9,365 bases of DNA from positions 1-9,365 of the forward strand of contig DAMU01000083.1 in assembly GCA_002499705.1 (NCBI GenBank). The letters are read 5' to 3'. Both the position numbers and the translations under genes were made by a program. The stretch's first letter is position 1. Each line of letters starts with the position of its first letter. Below are positions 1 through 6,526 of this stretch, piece by piece. The notes under the pieces are model-generated. The model did no database searches, had not been told where the DNA came from, and saw only the letters and a list, made by a program, of their open reading frames with translations. The stretch is from Euryarchaeota archaeon UBA91 (GTDB taxonomy: Archaea > Thermoplasmatota > Poseidoniia > Poseidoniales > Poseidoniaceae).

Positions 1-1
1 G

Positions 2-74
2 AGCCACTGGGGAGGTTCGAACTCCCGACCTCCTGATTACGAATCAGGTGCTATACCAGCTAAGCCACAGTGGC
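2..74 (-). tRNA. tRNA-Thr (anticodon CGU)
   Basis: Read on the minus strand this folds as a complete cloverleaf. The acceptor stem is GCCACTG paired with CAGTGGC, the D stem is GCT/AGC, and the anticodon stem is CCTGA/TCAGG around the loop TTCGTAA. The T arm is GGGAG-TTCGAAC-CTCCC. The anticodon CGU (plus-strand bases 39-41) decodes ACG threonine codons. The discriminator is U73, the usual identity base of archaeal threonine tRNAs. The window begins one base past the discriminator, and that base is C, so a genomically encoded CCA end is possible but cannot be confirmed. No intron is present. The gene is divergent from the amidohydrolase. Confidence 0.97.
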
Positions 75-97
75 GCAAACCGTCCGCTGACTCGAAT

Positions 98-106
98 CAT
101 CATAAG
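98..106 (-). promoter_or_regulatory. possible TATA box for tRNA-Thr
   Basis: On the minus strand this AT-rich stretch reads roughly CCTTATGAT and is centred about 28 nt before the tRNA 5' end. That is the spacing expected of an archaeal TATA box for a tRNA transcribed from its first base. The match to a strong box is weak. The same bases could also serve the plus-strand amidohydrolase, placing its start site near 130 with a leader of about 20 nt. This is inference from position only. Confidence 0.3.
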
Positions 107-130
107 GCAGACGGTTGAAAGCGTTCATGA

Positions 131-146
131 GGGTTGAGCCTAACCC
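131..146 (+). other. hairpin just upstream of amidohydrolase start
   Basis: GGGTT (131-135) and AACCC (142-146) are perfect complements around a 6-nt loop, ending 6 nt before the ATG of the amidohydrolase. A second inverted repeat, AACCGTC (78-84) with GACGGTT (110-116), lies in the same spacer. Either could form in a transcript or be chance. No Shine-Dalgarno sequence at a usable distance is visible. Confidence 0.35.
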
Positions 147-152
147 ACAACC

Positions 153-1412
153 ATGGCCGATGATGCTAGTGTGCGCTATCGCAACGCGGTCCTGTATGAT
201 GAAAATGGCAAGAAACATGTCGGAGACGTACTGTTGCACAGAGATGGAGCATGGTCGTCGTCAAACGGTGATGAGGATGTTCAGCACGACCTCGATGGTT
301 CAGGAAGGCTCATTACAAGGAGTTTACAAAACTGGCACACACATTTGGCTATGCAATTGAATGCTCGTGATTTCAGCGATGGTTATCCCCTTCACCGCTG
401 GCTAAATGAAGCCATTTTTCCTACTGAGGCTCGCTTAAACCCTGAATATGTTCGTGTTGGGGCACAAGCTGCTGCTGCTGAAATGATTCGAACAGGGTCA
501 TCATTCGCTGCAGACATGTACTTCTATCCAGCAGTCACTGGAAAAGTACTGAGCGATGCTGGATTACGAGGTTTAGTTGGCGGCCCTGTCAGCGATGCGG
601 CTTTACCGTCGCACCCCGATGCCGCTTCAGCCTTGGATGAACTTGACTCCATCCTTAAAAATCAAAAAACAGATGATAAAATCCAGTATGCAATCGCCAC
701 CCACTCTGTCTATCTTTGCAGTGAAGAAACGCTTCGAAGAGCCTCTGAACTTGCTGAAAAAAGGAATGCTCGCCTCCATATCCATGTCAGTGAAACGCGC
801 AAAGAAATCGCTGATTGCCATGCAAAATCCGGACTCTATCCCGTTGAATACCTCGACAGTCTTGATTTCTTCAAACCCGGAACGGTATGTGCGCACGCCT
901 CATGGGTGAAGAAAAATGAAATTCGAACGCTAGCAGAGCATAATGTAACTGCCGTACATTGCCCTTCTTCAAACATGAAAATAGCATGCGGAGGTACCAT
1001 GTCATTGCCTGCATACAATGAGGCGGGCGTCGATGTTCGAATTGGAACAGATGGTGCTGCTTCTTCGGGAAGCGGTTTAGACATGCTCGCTGAAGCACGC
1101 CTCGCTGCATTAGTTCAACGTCACGACCACTGGGACGCTACCTTGCTCCCCGCATCAGAAGTATTCTCAATGGCTTCCAAAGGCAGTTCTGATTGGGCTG
1201 TTTGGAATCTTGACGACGTCCGAATGCGTCCCGTTGGACGTTCTGGAAACCGACATCTTGCAAACCTCATTTTCAATGGTGCAGAATGCTTAGACATGTG
1301 GGTCGATGGTCAAGCCGTTCGTATCGACGGCCAAACACGAACCATCGATGAAGCAGCGGCCTGGAAGGAACTTGACCAAGCTGTAGAAACATATTACCAA
1401 GGTGTTGAATGA
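153..1412 (+). CDS. amidohydrolase, MTA/SAH deaminase-like
   Basis: A 419-residue metal-dependent hydrolase of the amidohydrolase superfamily, closest in motif pattern to 5-methylthioadenosine / S-adenosylhomocysteine deaminases and related TrzA/SsnA enzymes. These remove the exocyclic amine of adenine-type substrates in the cytoplasm, in purine and methionine salvage. Visible motifs in order are H62-x-H64 (NWHTHLAM), H184 in THSVYLC, H211-V-S-E214-T, H248 in CAHAS, VHCPSSNMK at 268-276, and D300 in GTDGAASS. These cover the expected metal ligands (H62, H64, H211, D300) and the catalytic Glu and His. Length is normal for the family (400-440). Two edges are unusual. The Pro-Gly before the first HxH motif is replaced by RSLQNW. 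The C-terminal Gly-x-x-Ala-Asp turn that returns the chain to the small beta sandwich appears as RHLANLIFNG. The ATG at 153 is the only reasonable start; no ribosome binding site is seen. Its stop abuts that of the next gene. Exact substrate is not provable from sequence; guanine or other deaminases are alternatives. Confidence 0.88.
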   Translation: MADDASVRYRNAVLYDENGKKHVGDVLLHRDGAWSSSNGDEDVQHDLDGSGRLITRSLQNWHTHLAMQLNARDFSDGYPLHRWLNEAIFPTEARLNPEYVRVGAQAAAAEMIRTGSSFAADMYFYPAVTGKVLSDAGLRGLVGGPVSDAALPSHPDAASALDELDSILKNQKTDDKIQYAIATHSVYLCSEETLRRASELAEKRNARLHIHVSETRKEIADCHAKSGLYPVEYLDSLDFFKPGTVCAHASWVKKNEIRTLAEHNVTAVHCPSSNMKIACGGTMSLPAYNEAGVDVRIGTDGAASSGSGLDMLAEARLAALVQRHDHWDATLLPASEVFSMASKGSSDWAVWNLDDVRMRPVGRSGNRHLANLIFNGAECLDMWVDGQAVRIDGQTRTIDEAAAWKELDQAVETYYQGVE

Positions 1413-1961
1413 TTAATTCATTCGGGAAAGTCCTAACCCACCTATGCCAATCAAGAAACTAAACAGGTAAGTTGGGAAAGAGGCTGTAAGTTTCACTTGA
1501 TAATCGATATTGACTTCAGTACCTGCTGGAAGTGCTCCAGATTGAGTACCAATGCCTGCGTAAAATGTTCCGGACGTGACGTGCCACTCTGCACCCGTCG
1601 TACCGTCGGTCGCAGTTGCCTCATATCCATTGTCTCCATATTGACATGTTTGGCTACCGGATTCTGTTTGAAGGAAACCGCCCTGACCAGCCCTTATTCC
1701 ATCGCACTGATTCTTCTTTGATTCATCTGCGATAACGAGGAAGATGTCGTCGCGGTCCCAAGTGATGGTCGTATCTGCACTGACAAACAGGCCGACTGGA
1801 TTGCCGGGGAGTGCCTCATCAGAAAAGAAGACGAAACCATCGATATTTGGAGTAGGAATATCTTCAACCTCTCCTTCAAATGTATAGCCAATACTTCCGA
1901 ATATCATGATGAGCAACGCTATTATCGCCATCGAGTAACCGATTTTCTTTCTTTGAGCCAA
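1413..1961 (-). CDS. small two-helix membrane protein with ectodomain
   Basis: A protein of 182 residues that I do not recognise. A basic N terminus (AQRKKIGYS) precedes a hydrophobic helix at about 10-27. Then comes a Gly/Thr/Asp-rich segment of roughly 130 residues with two cysteines (C86, C106) that could form a disulfide, and a second hydrophobic helix at about 161-178 ending in SRMN. The likely topology has both ends in the cytoplasm and a beta-rich domain outside. It follows CAX directly: GAGGTG overlaps the CAX stop TGA, and the TTG at 1961 lies 5 nt after it. A GTG at 1967 is the longer alternative, but it is part of the Shine-Dalgarno sequence itself. An internal ATG would start just before the first helix. 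The arrangement implies translational coupling, so a role linked to the antiporter is possible but unproven. No enzyme motif is visible. Confidence 0.72.
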   Translation of the reverse strand: MAQRKKIGYSMAIIALLIMIFGSIGYTFEGEVEDIPTPNIDGFVFFSDEALPGNPVGLFVSADTTITWDRDDIFLVIADESKKNQCDGIRAGQGGFLQTESGSQTCQYGDNGYEATATDGTTGAEWHVTSGTFYAGIGTQSGALPAGTEVNIDYQVKLTASFPTYLFSFLIGIGGLGLSRMN

Positions 1962-1970
1962 AATCACACC

Positions 1971-3131
1971 TCACATTTGATAGAAGGCGAGCGCGAGAAT
2001 CAGATAACTAGCGAGTAGCATTGTACCTTCAAGCCAGTTTGATTTACCATCGCTCATGATTGAATTCGCAACTAAGACTGAAATAAATGTCGCAGCGGTT
2101 TCAAGAAGTCCAAATTCCAAAGTCAAAGGGACGCCAAGAGCCCATGCAAACAAGACCATCACTGGGGCAACAAAGAGAGCGATTTGCACGCTGCTGCCAA
2201 TAGCAATAGCAATTGAAAGATCCATCTTATCTTTTCCTGCTACGATGACTGCAGTGAAGTGTTCAGCAGCATTACCGAAGAAAGGCAGCAGTATTACACC
2301 GATGAAGAGTTCCGGCACATGCCACTTTTCAACAGCAGTCTCAAGACTGTGGACTAAGATGTGAGCCATCCATCCAACAAGAATTGTTGAAAGCAAGAGA
2401 AGAATCCATGCATCTTTGATGGTCATTTTCGGGTCTTCATGACCATGGTGTACTGCTTCGGTAGCAAAGACATCTGCGTGGGTTTTGAGTTGAAAAAGGA
2501 GTGCTAATCCATAAATGGCCAGTAATACAATCGCTGTATAATGCGAGAGGGTGGCAACACCCCCAATTGAACCCCCTGAATGGTGAACTGCGCTCGGTAT
2601 GATGAAAGCCATAATGGCAAGGAGGAGGAGTGAACCGTTCATTTGACCTGCATCTTGACTGAATCGTTGTACTTTGTGATTGACTCCACCCCATACCATT
2701 GCCAACCCAAGAACAAGCAAAAGATTACCCAAAATCGAGCCTACCAATGAGGCTTGCGTGACGGTAATCATCGTTTCACGAAGTGCAGGATTCTGAGATG
2801 CAGTATACAACGCCAATCCAGCGATAATCATCTCGACTGCATTTCCAAACGTTGCATTAAGAAGTCCACCAACTGCCTCACCAACTCGAAGTGCAATCTC
2901 TTCAGTTGCCTTCCCCATAAGGAAAGCAAGAGGCATAATGGCAATCATTGAAAACAAGAAAGCAAGCTCACCCATGTGCTGATAATTTGCATAAATGGCC
3001 ACCGGCATTGCAAGGAGGAGGAAATTGAGTTTGTTCTTTCTGGGATCAAACGATTGCGCAAAATGCTCCATGGCATGTTCAACTTCTTCAGTCAATTCCT
3101 TGGATGAATCGAGCGTCTTGGCTTCGGACAT
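1971..3131 (-). CDS. CAX-family Ca2+/H+ antiporter
   Basis: A 386-residue integral membrane protein of the cation/proton exchanger (CAX) branch of the Ca2+/cation antiporter superfamily. These proteins export or sequester calcium or other divalent cations in exchange for protons. A hydrophilic N-terminal stretch (1-33) is followed by about 11 hydrophobic helices in two homologous halves. Both signature repeats are intact: GNAVE at 96-100 within LLNATFGNAVEM, and GNAAEH at 286-291 within LLPFFGNAAEH. The acidic residues E100 and E290 are the expected cation-binding pair. The two halves are separated by a hydrophilic loop rich in His and acids (218-235, with H218, H228, H229 and H231), corresponding to the acidic linker of CAX proteins. 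Length is typical. The ATG at 3131 has only a weak upstream AGGA. It sits 50 nt downstream of the surface-protein gene and couples to the small membrane protein after it. The cation specificity cannot be read from the sequence. Confidence 0.93.
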   Translation of the reverse strand: MSEAKTLDSSKELTEEVEHAMEHFAQSFDPRKNKLNFLLLAMPVAIYANYQHMGELAFLFSMIAIMPLAFLMGKATEEIALRVGEAVGGLLNATFGNAVEMIIAGLALYTASQNPALRETMITVTQASLVGSILGNLLLVLGLAMVWGGVNHKVQRFSQDAGQMNGSLLLLAIMAFIIPSAVHHSGGSIGGVATLSHYTAIVLLAIYGLALLFQLKTHADVFATEAVHHGHEDPKMTIKDAWILLLLSTILVGWMAHILVHSLETAVEKWHVPELFIGVILLPFFGNAAEHFTAVIVAGKDKMDLSIAIAIGSSVQIALFVAPVMVLFAWALGVPLTLEFGLLETAATFISVLVANSIMSDGKSNWLEGTMLLASYLILALAFYQM

Positions 3132-3141
3132 ATTCCTATCG

Positions 3142-3175
3142 AAGGGGTGTCAGCCCTTGACTTCACCGCTTAAAG
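3142..3175 (-). promoter_or_regulatory. TATA-like box and foldable spacer before CAX
   Basis: The 50-nt spacer between the surface-protein gene and CAX contains CTTTAA on the minus strand (3175-3170), about 41 nt before the ATG. This could be a TATA box giving a leader of about 15 nt. The same spacer can fold: AAGCGGTG (3172-3165) pairs with CACCCCTT (3149-3142) with one mismatch, and TCA/TGA pair inside. A shorter alternative stem is AAGGG/CCCTT. The two readings (promoter, or intercistronic RNA hairpin) are not exclusive. Evidence is positional only. Confidence 0.3.
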
Positions 3176-3181
3176 AGGGAT

Positions 3182-6100
3182 TCAATCATCACTCTTTTTA
3201 CGTCCGACTGCTCGCCGTTTTGGTGCTTTACGGGGTGCTGCACGACGGCCGACTGAACGCTTCTTAGCAACAGGCTTTTCTTCCTCTTCCTCTTCTTCAT
3301 CGTCATCGTATTCTCCCCAATCAATACCGTCATCATCGTCATCCTCTTCAGTGTTGATTTCTGGGACTTCTTTCTTTGAACGGGTCTTGCGTGCTACTAC
3401 ATTGACTGCGAACGGGTCTTCTTCATCTTCTTCTTCTTCTGGCTCGACTGACTTTTCTGCCGATTTATCACTTGTATCGGTAACCGCATTCATATCAAGG
3501 TCTTGAGAAGTTCCGATGAACTCTGACATCCAATCTTCATCTTCTTCATCTTCATCTCCTCGCTTCTTCTTTGGACCGCTCATGCTGGTTTGTATGACCA
3601 TTAACATCACGATAAGTGAAAGAACAAATATTCCTGCAAGAATCCATACCAAAATGTAAGGAGGGTCTGTCATTGAAGGATTAACTATGACCGGTTCAGG
3701 CTCTGGTTGAAGGGATTCTACATAGTTACATGAAGTCGTACCGTCAAGACGGTTTCGACATTCATCAACAATGAAAACGACCGTTGACGAGCGTTCATTA
3801 CCTGCAGAATCGATGGCTCGAACAAAGACTGCGTGCTGACCTGGTAGGAAGTTACCTGCAGAGAACTCAAGGTCCAGAACAAGTGAACTGTTGTCACCAT
3901 TGAGGTTCGTAACTGAAGAGGCTTCTGTCCATGGAGTAGAGACCGATTGACCTGTTCCGTAATTGTAAGTGAATTTGTATTGGAACGAATCGATTCGAAC
4001 ATCGTCTTCAGCACCAGCAAGGACTTGGACATTATTGCCGTAAAGATACTTTGAACCGCTGTCTGAACTTGAAGATGGCGAATAAATGGTTACTTGTGGA
4101 GGTAGGGCATCAACTGCTCGATCATCCCAAATCTGAGTGGCTTGATTATTTGCCAAGTCCACCATACCAACCTCAAAAATCATTTCTCCTGCAATCGTTG
4201 CAGTCGTGATGAAGAAGTCGAGTTGGTAAACCGGCCCTCTATCTGGGTTTCCTAAATTTTCTTGAATCATCGACATCATCTTTGTACCGCTCGAAATATC
4301 TCCTCCATTCACTGTCGTGATGTTAATGGTCGGATCAACTGAAAGGTATTCATTGAATTCAATTTGTACCTTGTAATCGCCTGCAATTAACGAGGGACTG
4401 GTGAATGCTTCATTCTCTTCATTGATGAGTGAAAGTGTTGCAGAAGGAAGACGTGTGTCTTCAGTAACCTTCACAGAATTCGCACCAATTCCTGCGAACA
4501 ATTCAGGATAATTATTACCCCACTTGTCGGTAGGTGTTACAGCATACCATACATCTCGGTCGACGTCGTCTGGAATGTCGAGTTGGCGATAAAAGGTAAT
4601 CTCTTCAGAGTCGCCAACTTGGATATTATCAATAGCAAGTTCCCAACCTTCATTATAGGTGTAACTAACAGAACTTTCATCTTCACCAAAGGGTTCACCA
4701 TAGTGGCGCCAAATTTGGTAACTTTCATCAGTTTCAAGTTCATGATTGAACCATTCAATACCGACTTTGTTCAGTGGTCCGTTGGACTCAACTTGTTTGA
4801 CTTGGACTTTGGTAGGAGCGACTGTGTCTTCCCTATTGTCTGCAGTAATTTGGAATGCATTTTGATTCAATCTCTGGTCCATATATGTCCCTGAAAGATG
4901 CCCGTAAAGCGCTTCTGTCGTTACAAAGTAAAACGGTTGACTGCCGGTAAGCCCATCGCTCAGAGTGACATCGAAGAATCCGATACCATCGCTTGCAGAA
5001 CCGAGCCAGGTCAGAGAATCGTTACCTCCTTCGCTCATCCATTCTGCGCCACTGACCCGATATCCAGCAGTCCAAATGTGATAGACTTCACCTTCAACAC
5101 CGAGTTGATCGGTCCATGTGACTCGAGTTGTTTTATTTCCTATAAACTCGGCATAAACATCTGTAGGTTCAGCAATCCATGGGCTGAAGGCGTCTTCGTT
5201 AACTGCATCTGAACAGGCGTTTGCAGAGATGTCCGTAGTGAAAACATCATACAAATCCACTGTCACAATGCAGTAGTAAGCATAACCCAATCGACCGGTC
5301 GGAACGTCATAAGCAAACGATTCAACACCTTCTGAAATTGTGGCGAGTAACTGAACATCAGAGCGAAGAATAGTGCTAAATGCAGTTCCTGACATGTAAA
5401 TTCTGTATGATTCACCAGTCTCGCCAGTGACATCGTTCCAAGAAATAGTTGTCGTTCCACCTCCGGATGACGGGTTTGGTAAGAACTGTGCATACATTGA
5501 ACTGACATCTGCTGGAGGCATGTTATCTTCAATGATGGCAGAGGTCATGGCATTGTTGGAAAGGAAGCGGACATCTTCGTAATCCATACCAGGTCCTGTC
5601 CAGTTAGGAAGGAAGTAGGTGACCGAATAATACGCATCTCGGTCAGTGTTTTCTGGAATTGCTAGTGTCAAAGATGAGGTGCCAGCGGGAAGAACTGCGA
5701 CCGGAGTCTCAACAGCCAACATATTCGCTCCATTTGAACGGGTCACAGGATAGGAAGTCCTGTAGATGTGAATGGAATATGCATCTTCTCCGGTCTCAGG
5801 AAGTATCGGGAAAATATCGTTATAATTCACCCATTGCAGTGAGGTGTTACTTGTATCGGGGTCGAACGAACCGATGATGTTGTAAGGTGTTCGAATAGGA
5901 GTGGTTTGTTCAAGAACTCCAATCGTGGTTGCTGATGCATCACCATCTAAATCAAATAACTCACTTCCGTCTCCAAGCGTTGTGGTTACAGCGTAGAAGA
6001 ATGTATCATTGACGCCCGGAGATACGAGGAATGAAGTCGTGTGAGGAGCGACGGTCCCGTTGATTCCTCGGCATTTGAAAGCGTCATTGACCACTTCAAT

Positions 6101-6427
6101 CGACGAGCAGGCAATAATGCCGGTTTCAAAGGGCGTCAAACTGCCGATGGTTGCGGGAGTGATGGCTTCAGTGGAGCGGTAAACGTTGTATGTTGCCGAA
6201 AACAAGTCTTGGAGAATTGAACCATCAAAATCAATATTTCTCCAAGAAACGGTGGTTGTCTCTGATGCAGGGTCGAAAATCGCAGTGATGTCTTGAGCTT
6301 GCAAATTCCCAGGTTCACCAACATCTTCAGCCGATACGTTGCTGAGAGGCGCTACTGCTAGAAGCATGCAAAACACAAGGAAAATCGCTTTTCTCTTGCC
6401 TTCATTACCGAGCAATTTGTCTGTCAT
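3182..6427 (-). CDS. giant FN3/Ig-repeat surface protein, one TM helix
   Basis: A 1081-residue type I membrane protein. A basic stretch (GKRK) and a hydrophobic core form a signal peptide, probably cut after VSA33. Outside are five fibronectin-III-like modules starting near residues 40, 180, 305, 419 and 536. Each has a pattern like FxPxxxxTTxxW...ESYxIYR and ends in a YYxVT strand. Two more Ig-like modules follow (about 658-772 and 774-889), the second with RAIDSAGN. Three close cysteine pairs (107/119, 386/405, 890/900) suggest disulfides. After a Pro/Glu linker comes one helix (924-946), then a 135-residue cytoplasmic tail with four Asp/Glu runs and a Lys/Arg/Ala/Pro-rich end (1051-1078). 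The ATG at 6427 has GAGG 4 nt upstream; the longer TTG start at 6448 lacks a ribosome binding site. It lies between the phosphotransferase and CAX genes. A role in adhesion, surface scaffolding or binding is inferred from architecture; no catalytic domain is visible. Confidence 0.85.
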   Translation of the reverse strand: MTDKLLGNEGKRKAIFLVFCMLLAVAPLSNVSAEDVGEPGNLQAQDITAIFDPASETTTVSWRNIDFDGSILQDLFSATYNVYRSTEAITPATIGSLTPFETGIIACSSIEVVNDAFKCRGINGTVAPHTTSFLVSPGVNDTFFYAVTTTLGDGSELFDLDGDASATTIGVLEQTTPIRTPYNIIGSFDPDTSNTSLQWVNYNDIFPILPETGEDAYSIHIYRTSYPVTRSNGANMLAVETPVAVLPAGTSSLTLAIPENTDRDAYYSVTYFLPNWTGPGMDYEDVRFLSNNAMTSAIIEDNMPPADVSSMYAQFLPNPSSGGGTTTISWNDVTGETGESYRIYMSGTAFSTILRSDVQLLATISEGVESFAYDVPTGRLGYAYYCIVTVDLYDVFTTDISANACSDAVNEDAFSPWIAEPTDVYAEFIGNKTTRVTWTDQLGVEGEVYHIWTAGYRVSGAEWMSEGGNDSLTWLGSASDGIGFFDVTLSDGLTGSQPFYFVTTEALYGHLSGTYMDQRLNQNAFQITADNREDTVAPTKVQVKQVESNGPLNKVGIEWFNHELETDESYQIWRHYGEPFGEDESSVSYTYNEGWELAIDNIQVGDSEEITFYRQLDIPDDVDRDVWYAVTPTDKWGNNYPELFAGIGANSVKVTEDTRLPSATLSLINEENEAFTSPSLIAGDYKVQIEFNEYLSVDPTINITTVNGGDISSGTKMMSMIQENLGNPDRGPVYQLDFFITTATIAGEMIFEVGMVDLANNQATQIWDDRAVDALPPQVTIYSPSSSSDSGSKYLYGNNVQVLAGAEDDVRIDSFQYKFTYNYGTGQSVSTPWTEASSVTNLNGDNSSLVLDLEFSAGNFLPGQHAVFVRAIDSAGNERSSTVVFIVDECRNRLDGTTSCNYVESLQPEPEPVIVNPSMTDPPYILVWILAGIFVLSLIVMLMVIQTSMSGPKKKRGDEDEEDEDWMSEFIGTSQDLDMNAVTDTSDKSAEKSVEPEEEEDEEDPFAVNVVARKTRSKKEVPEINTEEDDDDDGIDWGEYDDDEEEEEEEKPVAKKRSVGRRAAPRKAPKRRAVGRKKSDD

Positions 6428-6463
6428 CAATCCTCTTGTCTCATGCAACGGTTATGAGCATGT

Positions 6464-6473
6464 CGCATATTCC
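6464..6473 (-). promoter_or_regulatory. possible TATA box for the surface-protein gene
   Basis: GGAATATGCG on the minus strand lies about 41 nt before the ATG at 6427. That would place transcription start near 6443 and leave a 16-nt leader carrying the GAGG ribosome binding site. It sits immediately downstream of the three-way-junction element at 6474-6516. The gene may also be read through from the phosphotransferase. Weak sequence match. Confidence 0.3.
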
Positions 6474-6516
6474 TCGGTCAAAGAAGGGTTTCAACCCACC
6501 CCTACGGGGTGACCGA
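6474..6516 (-). other. predicted three-way-junction RNA or DNA structure
   Basis: On the minus strand a perfect 7-bp outer stem, TCGGTCA (6516-6510) with TGACCGA (6480-6474), encloses two small hairpins. The first is CCCC-GTA-GGGG (6509-6499). The second is GGGTT-GA-AACCC (6497-6486). The unpaired remainder is a single T between the hairpins and TTCTT before the closing strand. All three stems are fully complementary and fit in 43 nt. It lies in the 98-nt spacer after the phosphotransferase stop and before the TATA-like box of the surface protein. It could therefore be a 3'-end structure or terminator, a processing site, a small structured RNA or a protein-binding palindrome. No U-tract long enough for a classic terminator follows it. 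Confidence 0.55.
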
Positions 6517-6526
6517 TGTGCTGAAA

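Noticed and set aside
627..1110. Open frames antisense to the deaminase gene
   Set aside because: They lie wholly inside a gene with intact catalytic motifs and show no recognisable domain; they are reading-frame shadows.
3276..3560. Repeated CTTCTTCATC-like blocks, considered as a tandem repeat array or CRISPR-like repeat
   Set aside because: They are irregular codon-level repeats for Asp/Glu within a coding frame, with no uniform repeat unit or spacers.
4537..5532. Several 70-100 codon frames on both strands inside the surface-protein gene
   Set aside because: The main frame carries continuous FN3-like modules across this stretch; the others have no start signals or family resemblance.
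6428..6448. TTG start adding seven residues to the surface protein
   Set aside because: The ATG at 6427 has GAGG at a usable distance and gives a normal signal peptide. The TTG has no ribosome binding site, and the extension would include the Shine-Dalgarno sequence.
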